Positions 26,105 to 34,726 of a stretch of DNA of 64,000 nt are shown here, piece after piece. Both the position numbers and the translations under genes were made by a program. The DNA is taken from positions 186,001 through 250,000 of the forward strand of contig JACAER010000016.1 of NCBI GenBank assembly GCA_013388745.1. Direction: 5' to 3'. Each line of letters starts with the position of its first letter. Position 1 is the stretch's first letter. Below the pieces are notes generated by a model. That model saw nothing but the letters and a program-made list of their open reading frames with translations. It had not been told where the DNA came from and searched no databases. This DNA is from Chloroflexota bacterium (GTDB lineage Bacteria; Chloroflexota; Anaerolineae; Aggregatilineales; Phototrophicaceae).

Positions 26105-27475
26105 CTAACGGCGACCCGATTGGGCGCTGGGCGCTGTCTCACTGACAATCGCCGCTTCTGCTGTGGAGGCAGGCACATTCTCCGCTGTGCGCGGCTCTGG
26201 CGTCGGCAGAATCATGCGATGGCCGTAAGCATCGGGCAGCGGGAAAACGAAGTAATTCCACACCCAATTGATAAACACGTTGATCCGTTTGCGGAAGCCC
26301 ATCAGTGTGACAAGATGGAAGGCGAGCCACACCGCCCAGGCCACAAAACCCGTCAATTGGAAGCGATTGAACAACCAGGCCACAGCGCGGGTGCGGCCAA
26401 TCGTCGCCATGATGCCCTTGTCGCTGTAACGAAACTCCTGTTCGGCCCTCCCCTGCGCCCGCCGCAGGATGTTGCGCGCCGCTAATGTACCCTGCTGGTT
26501 GGCGACCGGAATCACCATCGGATACGCCTGCCCTTTGTCATCTTCCAGATAGGCCATATCGCCGACGACGTAAATAGTGTCGCGTCCGATCACTTCCAGC
26601 GTTGGCTTGACCGGCACGCGCCCCGCCTGTTGCAAAGGCACTGCCAGCATTTTCGCCAGCGGCGATGCCTCGACCCCCGCCGACCAGATGAGCGTATGCG
26701 TATTGATCACACGCCCGCTGCTCAGGCGCACATGATCTGCTCTGACTTCCGTGACTTTCTCATTGAGCACCACTTCCACCCCAAGCGATTGCAACTGCTC
26801 TAGCGCGGCTTCCCGCAGATATTCGGGATACGGGCGCAGCAAAGTGTCTGATGCTTCGATCAGCAGCACACGCGCTTTCAGCTTGCGTGGTTCGGCGAAT
26901 TCGCGCCGCAGCACATCGTTGTACAGCTCATAAAGCGCGCCCGCAGTTTCCAACCCCGTTGGCCCGCCGCCGACCACCACCAGCGTCGTCAGCGCCGCTT
27001 CATAAGCCGGATCATTAGTCCAGACCGCTTTTTCGAACGATTTTAGAATGTGCTGCCGAATGCGCAGCGCATCGTTCAGCGACTTCAGCACAAACGCATG
27101 CTGCTTCAGATCCGCGCTGCCAAAGTAGGCAGCGACACTGCCCGCCGCCACGATCAGATAATCATAGCTTTCCTGCCGCGTCTGCCCGTTGGTGCGCACA
27201 TCAACACGCTGTGCCTCATAATCGATGCACGTCACTTCGCCCATCAGGAAACGCACATTGCGCGCCCCGCGAAAAATGCCGCGCACCGGATACGCAATCT
27301 GCTCCCCATCCAGCCCACAGGTTGCCACCTGATACAGCAGCGGTGTGAAGGTATGGAAGTTCTGGCGATCAATCAGCACAACATCGACCGGTTTTTTGGC
27401 CAGCGCTTGCGCGGCCAGCAGTCCGCCGAAGCCTGCGCCAATAATCACGATTTTGGGGTAACGTTTGTCATCCAT
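26105..27475 (-). CDS. ndh: Type II NADH dehydrogenase (FAD-dependent NADH:quinone oxidoreductase)
   Basis: The 456-residue flavoprotein has an N-terminal FAD-binding motif IIGAGFGGLLAAQAL, a second nucleotide motif VVGGGPTGLETAGAL for NADH near residue 167, and the C-terminal FAD segment IYVVGDMAYLED. The C-terminal part contains a hydrophobic amphipathic region (FVAWAVWLAFHLVTLMGF) typical of NDH-2 membrane attachment. It passes electrons from NADH to quinone without pumping protons and would complement complex I, part of which is encoded at 58-62 kb. The last 40 residues are a low-complexity acidic/Ala-rich tail. It is transcribed alone, divergently from purB. Confidence 0.9.
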   Translation of the reverse strand: MDDKRYPKIVIIGAGFGGLLAAQALAKKPVDVVLIDRQNFHTFTPLLYQVATCGLDGEQIAYPVRGIFRGARNVRFLMGEVTCIDYEAQRVDVRTNGQTRQESYDYLIVAAGSVAAYFGSADLKQHAFVLKSLNDALRIRQHILKSFEKAVWTNDPAYEAALTTLVVVGGGPTGLETAGALYELYNDVLRREFAEPRKLKARVLLIEASDTLLRPYPEYLREAALEQLQSLGVEVVLNEKVTEVRADHVRLSSGRVINTHTLIWSAGVEASPLAKMLAVPLQQAGRVPVKPTLEVIGRDTIYVVGDMAYLEDDKGQAYPMVIPVANQQGTLAARNILRRAQGRAEQEFRYSDKGIMATIGRTRAVAWLFNRFQLTGFVAWAVWLAFHLVTLMGFRKRINVFINWVWNYFVFPLPDAYGHRMILPTPEPRTAENVPASTAEAAIVSETAPSAQSGRR

Positions 27476-27524
27476 GCTTTATCCCCTCCGAACATTTTTT
27501 AACTATACAGACAAAATATTCAAC

Positions 27525-27542
27525 TTGTGATAAATTGCACAA
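27525..27542. promoter_or_regulatory. CRP/FNR-type inverted repeat upstream of ndh
   Basis: TTGTGA-N6-GCACAA lies 50 nt upstream of the ndh ATG and differs from the CRP-family consensus TGTGA-N6-TCACA at one position. A TATAGT box about 17 nt further downstream on the minus strand lacks a good -35 box, which would fit activation from a site overlapping -35. Confidence 0.4.
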
Positions 27543-27653
27543 ATTTTTAATCAGATATTTATAATTTGAGCTTTTTTTCACAAACGAGTGGGCGCTTGTT
27601 TACAGCGTCCCCGATATGGCCATTGCCCTGTACGCATTTGCTCAGCGCGGCGG

Positions 27654-27659
27654 TATAAT
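27654..27659 (+). promoter_or_regulatory. -10 element of the purB-purH promoter
   Basis: A perfect TATAAT lies 28 nt before the purB ATG. The hexamer 17 nt upstream, TACGCA, is a poor -35 match, so only the -10 box is called. Confidence 0.45.
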
Positions 27660-27687
27660 GTGCGCCGATAGTGATGGACGGTTTCCC

Positions 27688-29088
27688 ATGAACTTTACCC
27701 ATGAACAATTCTTGTCGCCCTTTAGCTGGCGTTACGGTTCGCCCGCGATGCGCGCGCTCTGGGGCGAAACGCACAAACGCCGATTGTGGCGGCGGCTGTG
27801 GCTAGAGTTGGCCCGCGCCCAGCACAGCGCAGGGTTGGTCACGGCCGAACAGCTAGCTGATCTGGCCGCGCACGTCGAACAGGTTGATCTGGCGCGGGCG
27901 CTGGAAATCGAAGCGCAGATTCAGCACGATCTGATGGCCGAAGTGCGCGTTTTTGCCGAACAGTGCCCGGTTGGCGGCGGCATCATTCATCTGGGCGCCA
28001 CCAGCGCCGATATTCAGGACAACGCTGACGTGCTGCGTATCCGCGACAGCCTTGATTTGCTGCTCGCCGCGCTGCGCGACCTGCTGCTGGCGCTGGCGCA
28101 GCGCATCGAGACATTAGCCGATGTAGTCGTCATGGCCTATACCCATATTCAACCTGCCGAGCCAACAACCATGGGCTATCGCTTGGCCTTATACGCCCAG
28201 GATTTATTGGACGATTGGCACACCTTGAGCGCGCTGCGCGCTGGACTGCGCGGCAAAGGCCTAAAAGGCGCAGTGGGCACAGCCGCATCCTACAGCGAAC
28301 TGTTGCACGGGCGCGCGCTTTCCCCCGCCGAACTTGAGCGCTCGATGATGGCAGCCCTTCATCTGCCCGTTTACCCGGTCGCTTCCCAGACCTACACGCG
28401 CAAACAGGATTGGCGCGTCCTCAGCGCCCTCTCCGGCCTTGCCAGCAGCCTCTACAAAATGGCCTTCGACCTGCGTCTCCTGCAATCGCCGGTGATCGGC
28501 GAATGGGGCGAACCGTTCGGCAAGGATCAGATCGGCTCCTCGGCCATGCCCTTTAAGCGCAACCCGATTCAGTCCGAAAAAATCAACAGTCTGGGGCGTC
28601 TGGTCAAGGCCATGGCCGATGTCGCTTGGGACAACGCCAGCCATTCCCTCCTCGAGCGTACATTGGATGATTCCGCCAACCGCCGCGAAACCCTGCCGGT
28701 TGCCTTTTTGGCCGTCGAAGAAATGGTCAATACGGCCGGGCGCATCGTGCGCTATCTGCGCGTTGATGAAAATGCGGCGGCGCGCAATCTCGCGCGTTTC
28801 GGCGTTTTTTCGGCGCTGGAGCGCGTCCTGATGGCGGCTGCCACAGCCGGCGCTGATCGCCAACAGATGCATCATGTGCTGCGCCAGTACAGCCTCGCCG
28901 CCTGGCAGGCGATCAGCCAGGGACAGGCCAACCCGCTGGTCGATATGCTCGCCACCAGCGTCGAAATCACCGCCTATCTGCCGCCAGCCCGCATTCGTGA
29001 ACTGCTCGACGCTGGCGCTTATGTAGGCGATGCGCCTGCCCGGGCCCGCGCTTTGGCCTTACTCATTTACCAGACTTGCAAATCATAA
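27688..29088 (+). CDS. purB: Adenylosuccinate lyase
   Basis: The 466-residue enzyme cleaves fumarate from SAICAR and from adenylosuccinate in purine synthesis. Superfamily motifs are present: HLGATSADIQDN, the TH-containing YTHIQPAEPTTMG, and the signature loop GSSAMPFKRNPIQSE with its catalytic serine. The start ATG at 27688 gives MNFTHEQFLSPFSWRYGS, the expected N terminus; an upstream in-frame ATG at 27616 would lie before the -10 box. The stop is 10 nt before purH, so the two form a purine operon. Confidence 0.95.
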   Translation: MNFTHEQFLSPFSWRYGSPAMRALWGETHKRRLWRRLWLELARAQHSAGLVTAEQLADLAAHVEQVDLARALEIEAQIQHDLMAEVRVFAEQCPVGGGIIHLGATSADIQDNADVLRIRDSLDLLLAALRDLLLALAQRIETLADVVVMAYTHIQPAEPTTMGYRLALYAQDLLDDWHTLSALRAGLRGKGLKGAVGTAASYSELLHGRALSPAELERSMMAALHLPVYPVASQTYTRKQDWRVLSALSGLASSLYKMAFDLRLLQSPVIGEWGEPFGKDQIGSSAMPFKRNPIQSEKINSLGRLVKAMADVAWDNASHSLLERTLDDSANRRETLPVAFLAVEEMVNTAGRIVRYLRVDENAAARNLARFGVFSALERVLMAAATAGADRQQMHHVLRQYSLAAWQAISQGQANPLVDMLATSVEITAYLPPARIRELLDAGAYVGDAPARARALALLIYQTCKS

Positions 29089-29098
29089 AGGACACTCC

Positions 29099-30637
29099 AT
29101 GCCCAGAGCTTTAATCAGTGTTTACGACAAAACCGATGTCGTCCGCTTTGCCCAGATTTTGGTCGATCTGGGCTGGGACTTGATCGCCAGCGGTGGCACA
29201 GAAAAAGCGCTGCGCGAGGCCGGGCTGCCTGTCACTTCTGTCGATCAGGTGACCAAACTGCCAGAGATGCTTGGCGGGCGTGTCAAAACACTGCATCCCG
29301 CGATTCACGCCGGAATTCTCGCCCGCGACAAGGCCGAAGACCTCCAAGACTTACAGCGTTTTGGTTTCGCCCCGATCAATATGGTTATCTGCAACCTTTA
29401 CCCTTTCCGTGAAACAGTGGCACAAAAAGCCATCACCCTGCAAGACGCCATCGAGCAGATCGACATCGGCGGTGTCACCCTGCTGCGCGGCGCGGCCAAA
29501 AACTTCTTTCACACTACCGTTGTTTGTGATCCTGCCGACTACAATCGTGTCAGTGCCGAACTCAAAGCTGGCGGCGAAGTCACCCTGGCGACACGCCGCC
29601 AGCTCGCCGTCAAAGCCTTTGCCCACACGCGCGACTACGATACAGCCATTCATGCCTACCTGGCGCAGGATAATGCGCCTGCCCCCATGAACGATACGCT
29701 GCCCGACAAATTCTCCCTGGGCATGCAGCTCGTCGAAGTCATGCGCTACGGCGAAAACCCGCACCAGATCGCCGGCTACTACAGCCGCCAGTCCAACACG
29801 GGGCCGCTGGGGGGCACGGTCTTGGGCGGCAAGCAGCTTTCCTACAACAACATCCTCGATCTTGATGCCGCCTGGCGTGCCGTCAGCAGTTTCACCACGC
29901 CAACCGTGGTCATTGTCAAACATCTCACGCCAACAGGCATTGCCAGCGGGGAGAACATTGCCCTGGCCTATCCAAAAGCGCTCCAATCCGACCCCGTTTC
30001 GGCTTTTGGCGGCGTGATCGCCGTCAATCGCACCGTGGATGAAGCCTTTGTTGATGCGCTGGGGGCCCTGTTTGTAGAAGCCATCGCCGCGCCCAACTTT
30101 ACGCCCGGTGCCCAGGAAACCTTGAACGATAAGCGCAAGAACTGCCGTCTCCTGCAACTACCGTCGGCATTCGATGGCAGTGACTATGAAGTGCGCAGTG
30201 TGCATCGCGGCCTGCTGGTGCAGACTCCCGACATGGGCGACCCCGATGGCACGCCCTATCGCGTGGTGACGCAGCGCGCGCCCTCCGTCGAAGAAATGGA
30301 AGCGCTCACCTTTGCCTGGAAGTGTGTCGCGCATGTCAAATCGAATGCCATTGTGCTGGCCGTGCGCGATGCGCTGGTGGGCGTCGGCGGCGGCCTGCCC
30401 AGCCGCGTGGATGCGGTCAAACTGGCCCTGACCAAGGCAGGACAGCGCGCGCGCGGGGCTGTCCTGGCTTCCGATGCTTTTTTCCCGTTTGCTGATGGCC
30501 CCGACGCTGCGATTGCTGCCGGCATCACGGCCATCATTCAGCCTGGTGGCTCCATCCGCGACAACGAAGTGATCGACGCGGCCAACAAAGCCAATATCGC
30601 CATGGTCTTCACCGGAACCCGCCATTTCCGCCATTAG
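29099..30637 (+). CDS. purH: Bifunctional AICAR formyltransferase / IMP cyclohydrolase
   Basis: The 512-residue protein performs the last two steps of IMP synthesis. The N-terminal MGS-like cyclohydrolase domain (MPRALISVYDKTDVV, then ASGGTEKALREAG and GRVKTLHPAIHAGILARD) is followed by the AICAR transformylase domain with RYGENPHQ, KHLTPTGIASG and the C-terminal IQPGGSIRDNEVIDAAN. The lysine-histidine pair needed for formyl transfer is present. The ATG at 29099 has AAAGGA upstream. It is the second gene of the purB-purH operon, and the tRNA promoter begins 15 nt after its stop. Confidence 0.96.
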   Translation: MPRALISVYDKTDVVRFAQILVDLGWDLIASGGTEKALREAGLPVTSVDQVTKLPEMLGGRVKTLHPAIHAGILARDKAEDLQDLQRFGFAPINMVICNLYPFRETVAQKAITLQDAIEQIDIGGVTLLRGAAKNFFHTTVVCDPADYNRVSAELKAGGEVTLATRRQLAVKAFAHTRDYDTAIHAYLAQDNAPAPMNDTLPDKFSLGMQLVEVMRYGENPHQIAGYYSRQSNTGPLGGTVLGGKQLSYNNILDLDAAWRAVSSFTTPTVVIVKHLTPTGIASGENIALAYPKALQSDPVSAFGGVIAVNRTVDEAFVDALGALFVEAIAAPNFTPGAQETLNDKRKNCRLLQLPSAFDGSDYEVRSVHRGLLVQTPDMGDPDGTPYRVVTQRAPSVEEMEALTFAWKCVAHVKSNAIVLAVRDALVGVGGGLPSRVDAVKLALTKAGQRARGAVLASDAFFPFADGPDAAIAAGITAIIQPGGSIRDNEVIDAANKANIAMVFTGTRHFRH

Positions 30638-30652
30638 CGCCCAAATTTCGTC

Positions 30653-30681
30653 TTGTCACCTGGCAGGATTTTTGCTATGAT
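30653..30681 (+). promoter_or_regulatory. Promoter of tRNA-Thr
   Basis: TTGTCA (30653-30658), a 17-nt spacer and TATGAT (30676-30681). The transcript would start about 6 nt before the tRNA. Confidence 0.8.
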
Positions 30682-30693
30682 GTGACCGTAAGC

Positions 30694-30765
30694 GCCACCC
30701 TAGCTCAACGGCAGAGCATACGCTTCGTAAGCGTGAGGTTGAGGGTTCAAATCCCTCGGGTGGCT
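30694..30765 (+). tRNA. tRNA-Thr (anticodon CGT)
   Basis: The acceptor stem GCCACCC pairs fully with GGGTGGC (30758-30764). The D arm is GCTC/GAGC, the anticodon arm has the loop TTCGTAA with anticodon CGT, and the T arm is GAGGG-TTCAAAT-CCCTC. The discriminator is T and CCA is not encoded. It reads ACG codons. Confidence 0.95.
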
Positions 30766-30785
30766 CTCCCGATAAGTGTTTGTCC

Positions 30786-30818
30786 GCCCGCAACGCCCTG
30801 TTCGCGGGCTTTTTTTTA
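30786..30818 (+). terminator. Terminator between tRNA-Thr and udk
   Basis: GCCCGC (30786-30791) pairs with GCGGGC (30804-30809), followed immediately by nine T. It ends only 2 nt before the udk ribosome binding site. Confidence 0.85.
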
Positions 30819-30832
30819 GCAGGAGCAGTCTG

Positions 30833-31483
30833 ATGAGCGAACGAGTGGTAACCATAGCCGTCGCAGGGGGAACAGGTTCCGGCAAAACCACGGTCTCCAA
30901 CGCCATTCTGGAGCGGGTCGGCAGCCACAACATCGCTTACATCCCCCACGACGCCTACTATAAAGAAATCGGCCATCTCAGCCCGGAAGAACGCGCTAAA
31001 GTCAATTTTGACCACCCCGACTCGCTCGACACCCCGCTGATGATCGAACACATCAAGGCCCTGCAATACGGCCTGCCCGTCGAAATCCCCCTTTACGACT
31101 TCACCACAGATCGGCGCCAACCCCAAACACAGCACATTGACCCCCAGCCGATTATTTTGGTCGAAGGCATTCTCATCCTGGCCGAAAAAGCGCTGCGCGA
31201 CTTGTTCGATGTCAAAATTTTTGTCGATACCGACGCCGATTTACGCTTCATCCGCCGCCTGCAACGCGACATCACCCAACGCGGCCGCAGCGCCGAATCC
31301 GTGATCGACCAATACCTCAGCACCGTGCGCCCCATGCATCTGCAATTCGTCGAACCCAGCAAGCGCCACGCTGATGTGATCATCCCGCAAGGCGGCTTCA
31401 ATTTCGTGGCGATCGATATGGTCGCTGATCGTATCCGCAGCTTATTGCAAACCCGCGAAAAGCAGACCGCCGGTGGGGATTGA
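30833..31483 (+). CDS. udk: Uridine kinase
   Basis: The 216-residue P-loop kinase phosphorylates uridine and cytidine to UMP and CMP. It has the Walker A motif GGTGSGKTT, the substrate segment HDAYYKE, the YDFTTD block and the lid region RRLQRDITQRGRS. Length is normal for Udk. The ATG at 30833 has AGGAG 7 nt upstream. There is no room for a promoter between the tRNA terminator and this gene, so expression may depend on read-through. The valS promoter overlaps its stop codon. Confidence 0.93.
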   Translation: MSERVVTIAVAGGTGSGKTTVSNAILERVGSHNIAYIPHDAYYKEIGHLSPEERAKVNFDHPDSLDTPLMIEHIKALQYGLPVEIPLYDFTTDRRQPQTQHIDPQPIILVEGILILAEKALRDLFDVKIFVDTDADLRFIRRLQRDITQRGRSAESVIDQYLSTVRPMHLQFVEPSKRHADVIIPQGGFNFVAIDMVADRIRSLLQTREKQTAGGD

Positions 31484-31507
31484 CTCGGTTTGAGGTCATG
31501 CTATACT
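31480..31507 (+). promoter_or_regulatory. Promoter of the T-box-valS transcript
   Basis: TTGACT (31480-31485) overlaps the udk stop codon. A 16-nt spacer ending in TGC leads to TATACT (31502-31507), an extended -10 arrangement. The transcript would start near 31514. Confidence 0.75.
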
Positions 31508-31534
31508 CCTAACAACAACATACACTAAAGACAT

Positions 31535-31783
31535 TGATTGGGAGAAAGTAAGCAGCGCTCCCTGCCTCAGAGAAAGTGGGTCACCGGCTGCAAGCCCGCT
31601 CGCACACGCTGCCCAAAAAGTCGCCCAGGAGTCGCCATCAGAACGCGCCTTTAGCGTCAGTAGACATGGTCGGGTCAGCCCGTGACAGCTTTTGAGTGCC
31701 GCTGGCAGCTTTTGCCCGCGGAAGCAAGGTGGTACCGCGAAAGAGCACCCTTTCGTCCTTGTCTGGACGCAGGGGTGTTTTTG
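31535..31783 (+). promoter_or_regulatory. T-box riboswitch controlling valS
   Basis: The leader has all main parts of a T-box. Stem I opens with TTGGG pairing with CCCAG (31624-31628). It carries the AGTA loop E motif (31547-31550), a stem GCAGCG/CGCTGC, the CAGAGA bulge and the GGCTGCAAG distal loop. The 3' side of the specifier loop reads AAAAGTC, giving the valine codon GTC at 31620-31622. The 14-nt T-box motif AAGGTGGTACCGCG is at 31726-31739; its TGGT matches the ACCA end of tRNA-Val. The following CACCCTT can pair either with the antiterminator or into the terminator. Uncharged tRNA-Val should allow read-through. Confidence 0.9.
31745..31783 (+). terminator. Regulated terminator of the valS T-box
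   Basis: CACCC and CGTCC pair with GGACG (31765-31769) and GGGTG (31773-31777), followed by TTTTT. The 5' arm is shared with the antiterminator. Confidence 0.85.
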
Positions 31784-31800
31784 TTCTAAAGGAGAAGCCA

Positions 31801-34428
31801 ATGCCCAAACCAATGCCCAAGACTTTCGACTTCAAGGAAGCCGAGCAGCGCCTCTACCAGTGGTGGGAACACAGCGGCTGGTTCAAGCCAGAAATCGCCC
31901 CGCCCGACGCCGAGCCGTTCGTCATCAGTATGCCGCCGCCCAACGTCACTGGCGATCTGCATATCGGTCATGCGCTGTTTGTCGCGGTTGAAGACCTGAT
32001 GACGCGCTATGAACGGATGCGCGGCAAAGCGGCGCTCTGGGTGCCGGGTACAGACCATGCCGGCATCGCGACTCAGTTGCAGGTCGAAAAAATGCTGCGC
32101 GATCAGGGCACCAGCCGCCTCGAAGTGGGCCGCGAAGAATTCCTGGCGCGCACCTGGCAATGGAAGCGCAAATACGAAGGCAACATCAAAGGCCAGTTGC
32201 GGCGTATCGGCTCAAGCTGCGATTGGCAGCGCGAACGCTTCACGCTCGATGATGGCCTTTCGAACGCCGTGCAAGAGGTGTTCATTACCCTCTATCAGCA
32301 GGGCTTGATCTATCGCGGCCCACGTCTGGTCAACTGGAGTCCCGGCTTGCAGACCGCGGTTTCTGATCTTGAGGTGGAGCGCGAAGAAGAAGACGCCAAG
32401 CTGTACTTCTTCAACTACCCGCTGGAAGGCGGCGCAGCGCTTCCCGTGGCCACCACGCGCCCGGAAACCATCTTGGGCGATACCGCCGTCTGCGTCCACC
32501 CCGAAGACGAGCGTTACAAGCATCTGATCGGCCAAACGGCTTATGTGCCCATGCTCAAACGGGCGATTCCGGTGATTGCCGATGAGTATGTCGATCGCCA
32601 GTTTGGTACCGGCGCGCTCAAAATCACCCCAGGACACGACTTTAACGACTATGAGATCGCCAGGCGCCACAAACTCCCCCTGATCAACATCTTAAACCCC
32701 GACGCGACCATGAGCCAGCAAGCCGGACCCTATGCCGGATTAGACCGTTTCGTCTGCCGCGAAAAGCTGTGGGCCGATATGCAAGCCGCCGGGCTGACGC
32801 TTGAGGTCAGGCCGCACCGTATGGTTGTCCCGCGCAGCCAACGCGGCGGCGAAGTGGTTGAGCCGCTCCTCAGCACGCAGTGGTTCCTCAAGATTCAACC
32901 ACTGGCACAAAAAGCGCTGGCCGCCGTGCGCGACGGACACACGCGCATTGTCCCTGAACGCTTCGAGAAAGTGTACTACCACTGGCTGACCAACATCGAA
33001 GACTGGTGCATCAGCCGCCAGTTGTGGTGGGGACACCGCATCCCCGCCTGGTACACCCAAGAGGGCGACATCTACGTCGGGCGCAACCAGGATGGCCCGC
33101 CGCGCGATGGCCGCAAGTGGATCGCCGAAGAAGATGTGCTGGATACGTGGTTCAGCAGCGCTTTGTGGCCCTTCAGTACACTCGGTTGGCCGGAAAACAC
33201 GCCGGATATGCAGCGCTTTTATCCCACCAGCGTCATGGAAACCGGCTACGACATCCTCTTTTTCTGGGTGGCGCGCATGATGATGATGGGGCTGTGGTTC
33301 ACCGATAAGCCGCCGTTCCACACCATCTATTTGCACGGCCTGATTCGCGACAAATATGGGCGCAAGATCAGCAAAACCCTCGGCAACACGATTGATCCGC
33401 TCCAACTCATCGACCAGTATGGCGCGGATCCGCTGCGCTATACCCTGGTGACGAGCGGCTCGCCCGGTAACGACGTCAATCTGGATACCGAGCGGGTGGA
33501 GGCCAACTGGAAGTTTGTCAACAAAATCTGGCAGATGGCGAATCTGATCACCCAAAATCTGGACGACGCGCCCCTGCCCACCGGGCTGCCGCCCAAGGAG
33601 GCGCTGGACTTACCCTCACGCTGGATTGTCAGCCGCCTGATGAATGTGACCACGACCATCCAGCGTTTGTTCGACAGCTATCAATATGGCGAAGCAGGCC
33701 GCCAGCTTCAGGAGTTCCTATGGCACGAATTCGCCGATTGGTACCTGGAGATCAGCAAGCACGCCCTCTATCAGGGCGACCAAAACGCCAAGAGCGCGAC
33801 ACGCCGCGTGCTGCTGTACGTATTTGACCAGGCGCTGCGGATGCTGCACCCGTATATGCCTTTTGTGACCGAGGAAATCTGGCAGTATTTGCCGCACGAA
33901 GGCGCTGCGCTCATGATCGCGCCTTGGCCGCAGGCCGACCTTGCCTATATCGACGACACGGCCGAAGCCGAGATGAACCTGCTGATCGATATGGTGCGCG
34001 GCATTCGCGAGGTGCGCATCACCTACAATGTCGAACCTGCCCGCAAGCTCAACGTGTTGATTGCGCCAGGCAGCCGCCGCGCCGCCATCGAAAAACACGC
34101 TTTCCTGTTCGCGCGCCTCTGCAACGTGCCGCAGGTCGACATGCTGGCGAGCGGCGAACCCGAAAACGCCGCCTCCGTCGTGGTCAGCGACGTCACGGTG
34201 TACCTGCCGCTGGCCGGTCTGGTAGATGTGCAGGCAGAATGCGAACGGCTGCGCAAGGAACAGGCTAAGCTGGCCGAGCAAATCGACCGGCTGGAAAAGC
34301 AGTTGAGCAACGAACAGTTCGTGACGCGCGCTAAACCCGAAGTGGTCGAGCGCGAACGCGGCAAGCTGGCTGATTTGCAGGCCAGCAGCAGGCAGATCGG
34401 CGAACGTCTCGGCGCCCTTTGCAAGTAG
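31801..34428 (+). CDS. valS: Valine--tRNA ligase
   Basis: The 875-residue class I synthetase attaches valine to tRNA-Val and edits threonine. The HIGH motif is in PPPNVTGDLHIGHAL, the editing domain contains TTRPETILGDTAV, and the second signature is GRKISKTLGN. The C-terminal arm (about residues 805-875) is a coiled coil rich in Glu, Lys and Gln, typical of ValRS. The ATG at 31801 has AAAGGAG 6 nt upstream and gives the normal N terminus; an upstream in-frame ATG at 31696 lies inside the T-box and is rejected. A terminator follows 8 nt after the stop. Confidence 0.97.
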   Translation: MPKPMPKTFDFKEAEQRLYQWWEHSGWFKPEIAPPDAEPFVISMPPPNVTGDLHIGHALFVAVEDLMTRYERMRGKAALWVPGTDHAGIATQLQVEKMLRDQGTSRLEVGREEFLARTWQWKRKYEGNIKGQLRRIGSSCDWQRERFTLDDGLSNAVQEVFITLYQQGLIYRGPRLVNWSPGLQTAVSDLEVEREEEDAKLYFFNYPLEGGAALPVATTRPETILGDTAVCVHPEDERYKHLIGQTAYVPMLKRAIPVIADEYVDRQFGTGALKITPGHDFNDYEIARRHKLPLINILNPDATMSQQAGPYAGLDRFVCREKLWADMQAAGLTLEVRPHRMVVPRSQRGGEVVEPLLSTQWFLKIQPLAQKALAAVRDGHTRIVPERFEKVYYHWLTNIEDWCISRQLWWGHRIPAWYTQEGDIYVGRNQDGPPRDGRKWIAEEDVLDTWFSSALWPFSTLGWPENTPDMQRFYPTSVMETGYDILFFWVARMMMMGLWFTDKPPFHTIYLHGLIRDKYGRKISKTLGNTIDPLQLIDQYGADPLRYTLVTSGSPGNDVNLDTERVEANWKFVNKIWQMANLITQNLDDAPLPTGLPPKEALDLPSRWIVSRLMNVTTTIQRLFDSYQYGEAGRQLQEFLWHEFADWYLEISKHALYQGDQNAKSATRRVLLYVFDQALRMLHPYMPFVTEEIWQYLPHEGAALMIAPWPQADLAYIDDTAEAEMNLLIDMVRGIREVRITYNVEPARKLNVLIAPGSRRAAIEKHAFLFARLCNVPQVDMLASGEPENAASVVVSDVTVYLPLAGLVDVQAECERLRKEQAKLAEQIDRLEKQLSNEQFVTRAKPEVVERERGKLADLQASSRQIGERLGALCK

Positions 34429-34436
34429 CCCCATAC

Positions 34437-34470
34437 CTCCCCGTTCATCCTGATCGAACGGGGAGTTTTT
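34437..34470 (+). terminator. Terminator of valS
   Basis: CTCCCCGTTC (34437-34446) pairs perfectly with GAACGGGGAG (34456-34465), followed by five T. Confidence 0.9.
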
Positions 34471-34590
34471 ATCCCCCTTTGGCAAAAGTGTGCTACCCTA
34501 TTGCCGAGCAACCTAAACTAGGCGCGCTGCGTATTTACGTTGAGGCGCCAACCTTGAGCGTGCCCAATACTGTTTTTAGAGAAGCTGGCC

Positions 34591-34692
34591 ATGCAAACCA
34601 ATACACTACAAAGGCATGAAAATAACGCTTTTCTTCGCAGTCTTTGGGTCTACGCGACCGTTTTTGTATTGTGGCTAACAGCCATCAGCTAA
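34591..34692 (+). CDS. Possible small single-helix membrane protein (33 residues)
   Basis: An ATG at 34591 opens a 33-codon frame ending in TAA. The product would have a charged N-terminal half (TLQRHENNAFLRS) and one hydrophobic segment (LWVYATVFVLWLTAI). The sequence before its ATG, CTGTTTTTAGAGAAG, is almost the same as the one before the next gene (CTGTTTTCAGAGAAG), which supports translation of both. No family is recognised and the coding evidence is weak. Confidence 0.3.
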   Translation: MQTNTLQRHENNAFLRSLWVYATVFVLWLTAIS

Positions 34693-34726
34693 TCGCTAAA
34701 AGCTGTTTTCAGAGAAGGGGATTGCT

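Noticed and set aside
31696..31800. Upstream start for valS giving 35 extra residues
   Set aside because: This stretch is the T-box motif and terminator, and a strong ribosome binding site precedes the ATG at 31801.
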